Source: Blasia pusilla (taxonomy: Eukaryota; Marchantiophyta; Marchantiopsida; Blasiales). Taken from it: a stretch of DNA of 64,000 nt. This document shows, piece by piece, positions 35,801-45,712 of this stretch. The DNA lies in the NCBI GenBank assembly GCA_050084515.1, contig CM114272.1, forward strand, positions 3,534,001 through 3,598,000, written 5' to 3'. A program made the position numbers and the translations under genes. The notes below the pieces were generated by a model. The model was not told the DNA's origin. It worked only from the letters and a program-made list of their open reading frames with translations, and searched no databases. Within the stretch, counting starts at the first letter, position 1; every line of letters starts with the position of its first letter.

Positions 35801-37694
35801 ACAGACCCCCGCGACGGACCCCGCGACCTGATTGACCGCTGACGAGGTACACGCGTGTCGCGAAAAATCGAAGGGTAAAAGAAGACGGGAACCAATCGGA
35901 AGTAGTGTTCAATTCAAGGCCACACACGACGGGGAACACTGGAAATGATGTGAATTACACTAGAAAAACATGGATTACCACTAATGGGTGACTCTAGCGG
36001 ACTCTAATGGTAATCCATCTCTTCAGTCTCAGAAACCATTCGTATGGGGCCCGCTTTAGTGGAGATGATGAGTCAAACCTCTTCGTCACAAATCCTAAAC
36101 TCTCCCTTATAGCCCATGACTCATTCGTCAGTGGGACGAAATCGATGTCTTTAGTGAGTTTGCAAACATTCCTTGTATTACTCTGTTCTCTTCCGTACCA
36201 TAAGAGACTCCCGCGTAGAATATGTAAACAATATGTAACTACTATCCTACGATTCTCCTGTCTAATGTCACCCGAAAGTCCCATGACACATCACACGCCC
36301 TAAGAGACTAGCGACCTGTTTGGACGGCGACAAGAGAGACGGGCTATTCACTAATCAGCGCCTGGACTCTCGGGAGAATGTTATATGCGTAATGACCATG
36401 GACTCTCGAAGCATGTTGTATGCGTAACGACCATGGACTCTCGAAGCATGTTATATGCGTAACCCATGGACTCTCGGAGCAGTTCCATTCCAACCATGGT
36501 GAACATTACTCTCTCTTACTACCGGAGAAACTCTTCCCGACAACATGTACGGGGCGTTGTCAAACACTGGGCAGAGTAGGAGTCCGGATTCGTCTATCCG
36601 GATCGGAAACGGGTTCCGGATAGAAACCTCTAGATATGAATACTTCCCCTTTCCCTTGACTGCGCACCGGCGAATGCAGGTGACTAAATGTGATGCGAGC
36701 TTGGCCAGGGAGATTCCGTTGATTTCCGGAATACGGGTGTGGGGGCAACGGAGTGAAGCCAAAAGCGTAAGTAGTTACGAGACAGGATTCTTCAGCAATA
36801 GAGCAGATGAAGGAGAATTCGTCTGACTGACGTAACGACCAAATAACCAAAAGAAAAAAAATAATAAGAATAAGATGGACATCGCACCAGGTTACATCAG
36901 AGATCATCACCTCATTCTCAGCAGGAAACTTGGAGCTCCCCATGAAAAGCATGTGCTCTGTACAAAGAATGTCGAAGTATTAGCTACCAATTCAAGCACA
37001 AGAAATACGAGAGTAGGACAAGTGTATCTTCTAGAAAATTAACGAAGATCGTTGGTGAAATGGCATGAATATTTCTGCCACGATTCGGTAAACAGAATAA
37101 CTGAACAGGTCATTACGAACCGAGAAAGTGAGCCAAGCCCTGAGCGTCTGCAGGATCAGAGAAGCTCCCGACTCCAACACTCATTGCTGCAGCGGCCTGT
37201 CGAACCAGTCCAGCAATCGAGTGAGCAACAAGCATCCATTCAATCGCTAAGATTTAATAATTTCATGCGCTCAGAGAACCACAGGATTGTAGATGGCTTA
37301 GGATGATGTCGCCGACTGGCAAATTTCCCAAAGTCTTACAGCTAAGGTGAGCAGCAGAACTACATTGAGAGATATGGCTAAGATTGCAGCATGAGCGGAA
37401 TCGAATGCAGTCTCGCAGAAGCTTGAAAAATAGTGACGACAAGAGAGATAAAAAAAAAAAGTAGTCTACCTTCTTAGTCGGAGGTTTTCCACTTGCCGAA
37501 ATTTTCTTTCCGCTGTCGGTTTTCCCATCATTTCCCGTCTCCACCTCCTCAGAGCTTCCGAGTGCTTCGGCCATGACAGGGTCGTGAATCAGAAGAGAGA
37601 CCAGCCCATTTTTTAGGTGCACCACCTGATACAGGCGATTATCCGAAGCAGATTTGATCGGGACTGCTCCATCCTGGACAACATTTTCCATCAT
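26811..37694 (-). CDS. Nardilysin/insulysin-like M16A zinc metallopeptidase, 19 exons, 996 aa
   Basis: Exons (minus strand): 37694-37470, 37196-37121, 36957-36911, 35270-35158, 35009-34936, 34729-34634, 34337-34218, 33630-33397, 31982-31846, 31614-31458, 30711-30556, 30445-30063, 29933-29784, 29543-29361, 29124-28921, 28732-28626, 28406-28253, 27875-27754, 27063-26811. All introns are GT-AG and every phase matches: 2991 nt, 996 residues, the usual size for the family. The inverted zinc motif HFLEH is residues 98-102, its Glu codon split by intron 2; E179 lies 77 residues after H102, as in insulysin. GGYSNAFTELES, MEALCHGNFSE and LRTKEQLGYALDS are further family marks. Family members cut short peptides at basic or hydrophobic sites. 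The acidic insert typical of nardilysins is short (about residues 45-60). The start ATG at 37694 (or 37691) was chosen by similarity; an in-frame ATG at 37790 would add 32 residues. No stop or lost catalytic residue was seen. Confidence 0.93.
35400..35640. repeat. Intron 3: three direct repeats and a 21-bp inverted repeat
   Basis: CTCCAGCT(G/T)C...AATCGAAGACTAGCTGGTGG-like units begin at about 35421, 35511 and 35592, each ending near an A-rich run. Arms 35400-35420 and 35479-35499 (TCTGCTAGGAGAAGCCGGTTA on the right) form an inverted repeat with one mismatch and a 58-bp spacer. All lie within intron 3 of the peptidase gene, so they should be transcribed and spliced out. Confidence 0.7.
35971..36019. 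repeat. Intron 3: short inverted repeat
   Basis: ATGGATTACCA at the left is mirrored by TGGTAATCCAT at the right, with about 27 bp between that also partly pair. It could be the footprint of a tiny inverted-repeat element in the intron. Confidence 0.5.
36365..36478. repeat. Intron 3: minisatellite, three units of 33-36 bp
   Basis: Units start at about 36365, 36401 and 36436 with GACTCTCG and end in CCATG; each contains ATGCGTAA. A fourth partial unit begins at 36469. It is within the longest intron (36910-35271) of the peptidase gene. Confidence 0.8.
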
Positions 37695-38110
37695 CTCATG
37701 CCTCTCGTCAATGACTTTCCGAACTCGACGAAACACAAGCACACCCTCCTCCGAATCCGTCGTGATCACTGCTCTCTCTCTCTCTCTCACATATTTCTAT
37801 CGTTCCGGTCCTGGTTTCGCTCGAAGCCTCCACCGTGGGATCGAGAGTAACCAACCGCTCCTTTCCAGACCATCGGCCTCGCGCTGCCCTGAGCTACTTC
37901 GTCGTACCTGTTCGAACAAACCCGTCTACTCCCTATGCTGTTGGTACGCTGGGCCCCACTTCAGTTTACTTCCTGGACCCACGGAACAAGTATGCGGCCC
38001 TGGCTTGTCAAAGTAGACTTGAAGTGATAGTGCCCGAGGATGACAGTTTAGATTTAACTTTTTTGAGCAAAGCGAATGCAAATAATGGGAAGGGCTTTAT
38101 GGAATTGTAT
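37695..38110 (-). promoter_or_regulatory. Presumptive 5' UTR and promoter of the peptidase gene
   Basis: Directly upstream of the chosen start codon, read on the minus strand, is a GA-rich run (CT repeat at 37771-37788 on the plus strand), common in plant 5' leaders. The sequence up to about 38000 is richer in GC than the AT-rich DNA beyond. No certain TATA box was assigned. The region is called from position and composition only. Confidence 0.35.
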
Positions 38111-39990
38111 GAATGACGTGAGTATTAGGGTACAATTTATATTTTGGGTGGTGATGTGAGTCGAGAATTGGTTTACGCGTGTACCATCGTTGCAAAGTCA
38201 GGTGTAGAAAAGTTGTAGTGTAAAGTTGTTGTAGTTTGTAGAAGGGCGTCTTAGTACATACCGATGTTAATAACATTATGCTTTGTACTTGTAGAGAACC
38301 ATTACAAAGATGGTGAAATAGGGCAATAAGTCTTAGGTGTGCACAACTAGTTAAAAAATGGAGAAACTTTGTAACAACCCGATGATAATATTGTATATGG
38401 TAATTGAAATTGCGCGCCCTTTGTAGTGGATATAATGGAAACCTTAAGAAACGAAAAGATATTAAAGAAAAGCAATCTTGTAAGATGTTTACAATTCTGT
38501 AAAATTTATTGGTCAAGTTGGTACAAATTCATGTGAACATGGGCAATATTGACTTGAAGATGATCCATACATTTGTGGAAAAAAACATCATATCCTATGG
38601 TGGTAACGTAGTGCAATGGCAATATTTGTGACAACAAGTGTCTCATGCAGCAAAATCAGAAGTGGTCATGCAAATGTATTACAACACAAATTCACATAAG
38701 TAAATCAAATTTATGTATTAAACCATGTGAAATTGGAACCATTGTTCTTAACTTACCACATATGGACAAAGCGAAGACATGCATAGGTTCTACAACCAAG
38801 ATTCAAAATAGGCGTATCAGGTTGAGGCTTTATGGTGAGTGAGCCATTAAGGGTACACAATGCTTTTCAAGTTAAAGGAGCTCATGAAGAATGGCCTTAA
38901 GCTGTTGTTTAAGATTATGAATCTTATCAATATTATATTCTTGCTCATTCGTCATTCACTGCATCACTACATGCAAAATATCATTATGAGGCTCAATGTC
39001 ACCAAGACTGTCCTAAAAAATGCCAATATTGTTAAGTGCTACATCAAACAATATGATTGGAACATTGTCACTGCAATATATTCAATCCCCTATACTTGGG
39101 AGCTTCATTTCCGTGTTAGACGAAGTGTGTCTTCATAGAAAGGAGTATGGTAGCTTGCATCAATGGGTGTATTTGATGAAGTCGCCACCTACAAAAACAA
39201 GACACGAACACACTAAGATGCAACAATTTTCATTACCAGCCCTACTGAATTCAAGTTACCAACGACACGCAATATGTGGAACTGCAAATACACGTGTGAA
39301 AAAATTCTACAGCCATTGCATTCTAATGAACTGATATACTATAAGGACCACTCAACTACTTTTGTAGGCAATGAATTTACAAATGATGTTTATCTCCACA
39401 TAATCTATGTAGTGGTAAGGCAAGTAGGGAATACACAACTTAGACCTCAATATTCTTATTAATGACAGCTACATACGTGATTTAAGACAAGTCAAGAAGC
39501 CTTGATGAAAAAGAAAAATTATGATATACAAAATTCATATATAGACGCACTGTATTGTTTCATATGTGATGAATCAATATTTATATAAGCCCATAAACAA
39601 GAGTGTACTAGCTTATACACATGGCACAAGAAGTAGGCTCAATTTCCTAAGTCAAAAAAATTGATAAGTTGAGATCGTGAGCAGAAAAAACACATCTGAT
39701 TTTGAGTAGAAATGTAGTGGTATGCTACGGGGAGGTGCTATTCATGAGTGTCATGCTTAGTATTGCCTACAACATGTAAGAAGGATCTTTGTTGCGCATA
39801 ACCTGACACAAATAACCATTAAGTTCATAATGCACACATATTAGCAAGAAAATTTCAATGAAACATATAAAGAGATAATAGGCTAAAATATATCACAACC
39901 AAAATTGGACTTACATGTCATTTAGTCTAGTCTATGCTAAATACACTTCCTTTTGTTTGGTGATTGAGGAAGCGGGGACTAGTACGTAGT
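38111..39990. other. No gene recognised
   Basis: Short plus-strand frames at 38645-38842 and 39020-39462 could be pieces of one decayed coding sequence, but I recognise no domain. The rest is AT-rich with no repeats I could define. Confidence 0.35.
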
Positions 39991-39999
39991 GTTCTCATT

Positions 40000-40760
40000 G
40001 TAGGAATGAGAGCTTTGGGCATTCAAGGCGGGTGCAAAATTTCCATTGTATCATGTAGAATGAGCTAATTTGACATCAGAAATGTGAATGGCATATGAGG
40101 TACATCAATAATGACATCAGCTTTATGTGGATTTTTCACCCGCTCAAGGAGGTGGGAAGCCTTGGGGTTGACAAGCTTAACAACATGTTAATAGGAAGTT
40201 TTGTTATCACATGGAGGTCCTGAAATTGATCACGCTTTATGCCACCAATTAGCCTTGAAAAGTGAAATGCAGATTATTGACGCATGAGCTCAATCTCATT
40301 GAAATCAACACCCTTATAACTCATGATGTCCTTCTTAATTCCTGAAAAGAAAGACATGCCAATTATCATAGGTAAGGAAGTAGCAATAAACACATGAGAA
40401 TATGAACCTGCAAGATTGTTGAGCAAGCTAAAGGCTAAATGAGACCAACATTCAATACCTATTGCTTGTGGGTGCTTTCTCAATTCTCTCAAAGAAGCTT
40501 CCCAACCCTTGCGTTGATCAATCATTCGGTTCACTTGTCCATTTATAATACCATTGTACTAATGAGAGAGATCCACGCGTGAACTATTTGCATACCTAAG
40601 TTGTGTATTAGTTGGTGGAACAATCTGGATATTTTCCTCATTAGGAAGCACATGCATATCATCTAGAATCATCTTGGCAAAGTCAACATAGGACTTTGGT
40701 AAATGAAGAGTTCTTGTTAGTTCACCATGTTGTAGCATTGAAACATGCAAGAGTTGTCAA
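40000..40760 (-). pseudogene. Unidentified decayed coding remnant
   Basis: Two minus-strand frames (40750-40559 and 40534-40274) are in phase apart from one stop near 40559. They read through RVDLSH, then INGQVNRMIDQRKGWEASLR and IGIECWSHLAFSLL. Further coding-like fragments continue to about 40000 in shifting frames. I do not recognise the family. A transposon-derived protein is the likeliest source given the setting. Confidence 0.35.
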
Positions 40761-40859
40761 AAGGAGGCATTTATGAGTCAAATCCAATTCTGTGAAGCGA
40801 AAGTGGCTCAGATGACTACCATAAGCCTACATGCTTTACGTCACTTTGAGATCCAAGGC

Positions 40860-42060
40860 CAACATAATACTCAAGTTTGTAAATGCCTCTTTTTGACATC
40901 TCTTGAACTAGGTGTCAAGTATTTATGACTCGGATATATGACTCATTTGAGTCATATATTACATTGCATGACTAGCTATGGCTAGAAACTCATGTAGACA
41001 CAAAAGCCAAGTCATAAACTACTTATGACTAGCATGGTCGTCTTGTGTTGAAAGCTATAAATGACTCAAGGAGTCATTTTTTATGACTTCCATGTCATTG
41101 AGATGATATGGAAAATGACACATCATTATGTGACATGGACGCCTTGGTAGATGATGTGGATAACTTATGTGGACAAAAAAAAATCCATGGTTTATTCATT
41201 ATTTGGAACACATGGCTAATAAACTTGCCGAGTCATATATTGTGTGACCGCTAATGACCAACATAGTCATTTCATAACCAAGCTATTGTAAACGTCATGA
41301 AATACATGACATCCAATAATATAACCCCATTCATGTAATTATTTAATATTGGGGAGAGTTTATGACCAAGGTTGCATGTGGACAAAGTCTGTGTGACCGT
41401 GTCCGTGGACTTATGTCCGTCGTATGGAAGGACTTGTCCGTATGGGCCCCACCTTTCCCTTCTTTCGAATTCTCATTCCTCTTGCTTGCCTTCGTGTTCC
41501 ATACTCCCCCATTTCTTCCTCCCTCCACCTCCACTCCCTCCTCCTTCATGGCTCCTCTCATCCTTGCCTTGCCTTCCATCATGGACTAAAAGTGTGGGTC
41601 CTACCTTTTGGAACCCATGACCGTGGACATCTCCATACTTGTCCGTCCATGTCCGTCCTAAGGAAGGACTTGTCCGTTTTTATGTAACCATGTTTATGAC
41701 TGAATGAGTCATTATACCAAGTAATGACTATGATGTTGTGATTGGATATGGTAGTGGGAGTCATTACCAATGACTAGGAATGTTATATATAATAACTGCT
41801 CACATCTAACATCATTGGTATGATTGTCATTTTTTATACTAGGTGATTGCGGGAGTCATTAAGGAATGACCAAGGTAGTCGCTAGGGTGGATGATATCAA
41901 CTAGAGTAGTTATGATGATGTTAGTGCATGAGTAATAAAATGATGACTAGTGTGAATATTGAATCATTGGTTATGATTGATTTATTGTTGCCTTATGACT
42001 AGTTTAGTTCTTTCAAGAACCAAAAGGAAATCATTGGTGATTTCCTAATTAATGACAACC
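40860..42060. repeat. TGACT/AGTCA-dense region, host of a MITE
   Basis: Both flanks of the MITE at 41367-41692 contain unusually many short TGACT, GAGTCAT and ATGACT words (for example ATGACTCATTTGAGTCATAT near 40935, itself palindromic). No regular period was found. No coding sequence is supportable. Confidence 0.5.
41367..41692. mobile_element. hAT-type MITE copy 1 with 8-bp target-site duplication
   Basis: A 326-bp element starts CAAGGTTGCATGTGGACAAA and ends TATGTAACCATG, so the ends are imperfect inverted repeats (CAAGGTTGC versus CATGGTTAC). It is flanked by TTTATGAC at 41359-41366 and again at 41693-41700, a perfect 8-bp duplication as made by hAT transposases. Subterminal TTGTCCG/CGGACAA words repeat inside. 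A reversed copy lies at 51880-52190. The open frames across it are not genes. Confidence 0.9.
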
Positions 42061-42339
42061 TTGGAAGAGACTCCTAAATTAGGCTCAACATTTAAGGGAT
42101 TTGAGAAAGTTTTTAACAAACAACAAACTATTCATTGCGCCCCAAGTTGGACCAATTTGAGAAGCCACAACTTCAAAAGAGGAAGAACATGCAAGGGACA
42201 AGAATCATCCATCAAAAGTCTGAAGAACCAATAGATTAAAATTAATGAAGAGAGGGAAATTACTTAATAGAACTAAGAGAAATTATACCCCCCCTAAAGC
42301 ATTTGAGAGCTAGATCCACATGTTTGATCCAAAAATCCA

Positions 42340-43130
42340 AATGAAATTCAATTAGATCTGTTTAGATTCTGCTACAAATCAACATAAACCATAGTGTAAT
42401 CCCAAAATGGCTCCACCAACATTGATAAATAGACAAGTACTTTTGCTTTCGAACCTCCTGATTCTGAATCACAATTAGAAAACAATCCTATTGCGTCATC
42501 TTCCGCATATGCATCTCCGACCACAAAATGATTGATCCGAGCGCATCACCAAAGGTCAATTATGGAGGATCATCATGCAGATTTGGCCTCCACAAGTGTT
42601 GCTCAGGATCATGCACTTCCCTCAAAATCACGCATACCACCCCTAAAGGGACATCGTTCCCATGAAACTTTTCTTTTCCTCCAAAGCCTGGTATAGTCCC
42701 TGTTCCAAGCACTCTCCTACTCAACTTTGGCTTGGTGAGTAGGACATTATCTCCAATTTGTAGCTGGAAACAAAAAAGGAATAAATGATTATTAGTCGAG
42801 AGCATTAGACTAAGTTTAGTTAAAATATTGAATTAGTAGCATGAAAAGGGCTACAATTTACCTTTTGGAAAGACCATCCTAAGTTTGGTAGAAAGTGTGA
42901 TGAGTTCACACGCCCTACAAGTTCAGTTAAGTGCCCACAACAATAGAAATAAGTCATTCAGGGCTTAGGGCAAGGATTGAATCATCTTGCATAGGCATGA
43001 GCACTTTACCTTGGTTTGTTTTTCAGACAAGCTTGATCTGGTCTCACCCTCCTTTTCATCAGATTCTTGCCTCAATTTCTTCTGTTTTCTTGGAGACAAC
43101 TTGGTTCCCCTATCAACACTCCTATTGCCT
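42340..43130 (-). pseudogene. CACTA (En/Spm)-like transposon protein fragment
   Basis: On the minus strand, IGDNVLLTKPKLSRRVLGTG, then NDVPLGVVCVILREV, HLWRPNL and a following DALGSIILWSEMHM have the spacing of the C-terminal domain of plant CACTA-associated proteins (VG..V.L..., PLG..., RP..., DA.GSI.AWP). Upstream, a Lys/Arg/Glu-rich stretch (RGTKLSPRKQKKLRQES) near 43090 fits the basic linker of such proteins. Stops interrupt it. The family assignment rests on a remembered pattern and is tentative. Confidence 0.4.
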
Positions 43131-43157
43131 AAAAGACATTTATAAATTATTCAAGTG

Positions 43158-43237
43158 AGTGTCAATCACCTTGAATCTCAATCAAGCGACCCCTAAGAAA
43201 AGGGGTCGCTTGATTGAGATTCAAGGTGATTAACACT
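43158..43237. repeat. Long snap-back hairpin, 37-bp arms, 6-nt loop
   Basis: Arms 43158-43194 and 43201-43237 pair at 36 of 37 positions; the inner 31 bp are perfect. The loop is AAGAAA (43195-43200). The single mismatch is at 43163/43232. The loop is far too short for most insertions, and near-perfect arms in a decayed neighbourhood indicate recent formation or selection. Confidence 0.9.
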
Positions 43238-43298
43238 ATCAATTGCATATGAAACTAAAGCAAAATGGGGTTTGGTACTGGTGCCCCTCTGAAAAAAC

Positions 43299-43790
43299 TT
43301 TCTTGATTTTTGGATTCTTGTTCAAGTGGGAGGGTAGAAAAAGTGTCATGCATGAGCAAGAGGGCATTCATTTTTTGGACCCCTGTTTTACGCTGGAGGG
43401 TAGAAAAAGAGGTGTTAAGGAGAAAGTGGGAATTGAATAGTATTCTTCCAAGTCCTTGTGGCATTTTCATGAGAACATGATGGTAACTTTCCTTCCCACC
43501 ATTGGATGGTGTTCAATCCTGGCCATATTCTTGTAATTAAATTCCTCCCCATCTTCAATTGTTCAGATTTTCCATTTTGGCCCCATTCTAATACCAAAAA
43601 TGAAAGACCTCATTTAGGGTTTATGATTTTTGATTCTATGTGTAAGTGGTCATTTTAAGTTTTTTCTTTCCCATTGTGTTCCTGGGGTTGGGTTGCCTCT
43701 TTGGAACTTGTGTCATGATTTTTGGATGCGTGGTTCAAATGAAGGGTAGAAAAAGAGGTGTCAAGAAGTAGGAAGTGGGACTTGAAAGCC
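43299..43790. repeat. Local diverged direct repeats (GGGTAGAAAAAG family)
   Basis: GATTTTTGGAT...GTTCAA, followed by GGGTAGAAAAAG and GTGTCA, occurs near 43301-43350. A diverged form lies near 43718-43775, and a shorter one near 43375-43430 (GGAGGGTAGAAAAAGAGGTGT). It is tandem-like duplication of unknown origin; the open frame across 43243-43440 is probably fortuitous. Confidence 0.5.
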
Positions 43791-44054
43791 GTAATTTGAG
43801 TGATTCTTTCGGTGAGTCATTTAAAGCCTAGTCATAAAAACCACACACTTCTTCTAATGAATTAGGTGGGCCAACTAGTGATGCAGCTACCTTTGGAACC
43901 GATGCTACCATGGTGGATAATGCTAATCCTCTTCCACGGCCTCTCAACGAGAAATCACTATATACTTGCCATTTCTCTAAAATTTACTTATCTAAACATT
44001 CTTACGCCTCTTGCCCAAACATCTAAAGATCTGTAGGTACCAACTTGCCAAGTA

Positions 44055-44657
44055 TTCATAGCTTTGATCTAGTTCTAGCCCTAGACATCATTACATACAC
44101 AAGGCTTGGTGCAAAGGTTGACCTTATGTTTAGTGAGTTCACTGGCCTTCTACAAGGCCTTCTATAAGGACTTTCTAACTTTTGTGGCTTGTCATCGCAT
44201 ATCCTAGTACAAGAGGGACTGTGCATTTGTGATACTTATGGTCAGGCTCGTATCCAAGATTAGAAAAGTTGGTTCTATTGACGTTGACGGCTACATTGTT
44301 TGACTGCAGACTCACTACTACAGTGGTGAGCTCATTGATTTTTCTTACGAAAATCCACAGCCGTTGTTGATGCACTATTTGTCTGGTTTTTAATATCAAT
44401 GTTTGATGTAAGTAGAACCTTACAGCCAACAGCTAGAAATCGCAGTTGAAGAAATTGGTCATTAGAAATGCATTCATTAAATTCCGGATCAGCATGAGCA
44501 TATATTGATATATGTATTGGAAAGATCTCAACTCCACCAAATAGTCTCTGAAGTGTAAATATGATTTTTGTTTCTTCATCTATATAATCAAAAGTAGCAT
44601 TCTCCTCAGTAAAGCAATTGTGAAGGCAAGTATCTATCTCATGTTGTGTAGGGCACT
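44055..44657 (-). pseudogene. Pif1-like DNA helicase C-terminal fragment
   Basis: Minus-strand blocks in order: FLAVGCKVLLTSNIDIKN (about 44430-44380), VPLVLGYAMTSHKS (about 44220-44175), and, after a stop and frame change, FAPSLVYVMMSRARTRSKL (about 44105-44060). These match the last conserved motifs of Pif1/RecD-type helicases, including the S-R helicase motif VI. Both host PIF1 and Helitron RepHel proteins carry this domain. Copy B of the retrotransposon starts at 44658, directly against the upstream end of the fragment, and the N-terminal half was not found in this window. Confidence 0.65.
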
Positions 44658-45298
44658 TGTCGTGCGCATACACATCGCTACATAACATACATCGCTGTCA
44701 CCGAACACACACACACAAACACGCACGATCCCACTCATGGCATCCAAACAACGAGACAAGAAGTACCAAAATATCTCCAATAAAATAAGATCCAATCTCT
44801 CTCACAACACCATAGTTCTCACATGTGTGCACTCTCACATGTCTCTCTCAATATCAAACCAAACCCACTGTCCTAATGAGAGGCTTGGGTTACACACACA
44901 AGGCAAGCAAGACCATAGCTCTGCCGCCTCATGCCAAGAGGTTCAACAAAGAGAGAATGAACTCTCAAGCTCTCTCTCCTTGAGGTATACACCTCCCCTC
45001 TCCCAAATTCTCTCCATGGTATCCTATGCTCCCAAGTCACCTCCTTGGCTCTTGATCTGATGTAGGAGGTCAAAGGTCACTTACCAAAAATATAAAGTCG
45101 ATCATATACTCAAAATGGTATTTACCTTAAATAGTAAGTTCCTTAATATGGCTCTAAATGAGCCGAAACGAAGGGAAAACCTGCTCTCTCAGGTTTCCCT
45201 TCGCCTCAGTTGCTCATCCTCGACGTACTGAACCTGTCCTCCACAACTCACGAAGGTTCTCTACTAGATCTCACCAATCTATCCTAAAAGACGTGACA
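44658..45298 (-). repeat. 3' LTR of copy B
   Basis: 641 bp from TGTCGTGCGCATACACATCG to GACGTGACA, the best-preserved LTR in the window with intact TGTC/GACA ends. Two bases later TGTCGTGTGC starts again, as at the equivalent place in copy A. Confidence 0.85.
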
Positions 45299-45308
45299 CT
45301 TGTCGTGT

Positions 45309-45454
<146 letters not shown>

Positions 45455-45565
45455 CTCTCAGACGCTAAGAGCAAGAAGGCCGGGTGCTCATATGGCCCCA
45501 TCATTAGTCGTCTTCTTGTCATCCATGTCACAGATACAAGTTGGAATGTAGAACTACCTATGCTA

Positions 45566-45712
45566 TGTACATCTAGGACACATACATTGTCCCTCACGAA
45601 CCCTAGTGAGAGGTGGCGTCAGACATGCCATATGCCATCCTCTAGAATATCCATCACACACTAGCATAGTGGCTGCACCACGGGCAGAATCACACAACAT
45701 ACATCTCAAGCC
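45566..45712 (-). pseudogene. C-terminal PHD finger of copy B
   Basis: The final ~49 residues begin GLRCMLC, continue through MLVCDGYSRGWHMACL and end CMCPRCT before a stop. Zinc ligands 1-3, the His and the last three Cys are present; the fourth ligand is Tyr (CDGYS). Copy A has Cys at that place but lost the third. It is fused in frame behind the integrase C-terminus in one 223-codon frame starting at 46234. Confidence 0.82.

Noticed and set aside
41343-41687. Overlapping open frames on both strands
   Set aside because: They lie inside the hAT-type MITE, which has defined ends and target duplication; the frames reflect its stop-poor, GC-richer interior.
43158-43237. Interpretation of the long hairpin as a bacterial-type terminator
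   Set aside because: The setting is clearly eukaryotic, there is no T-run, and no gene ends there.
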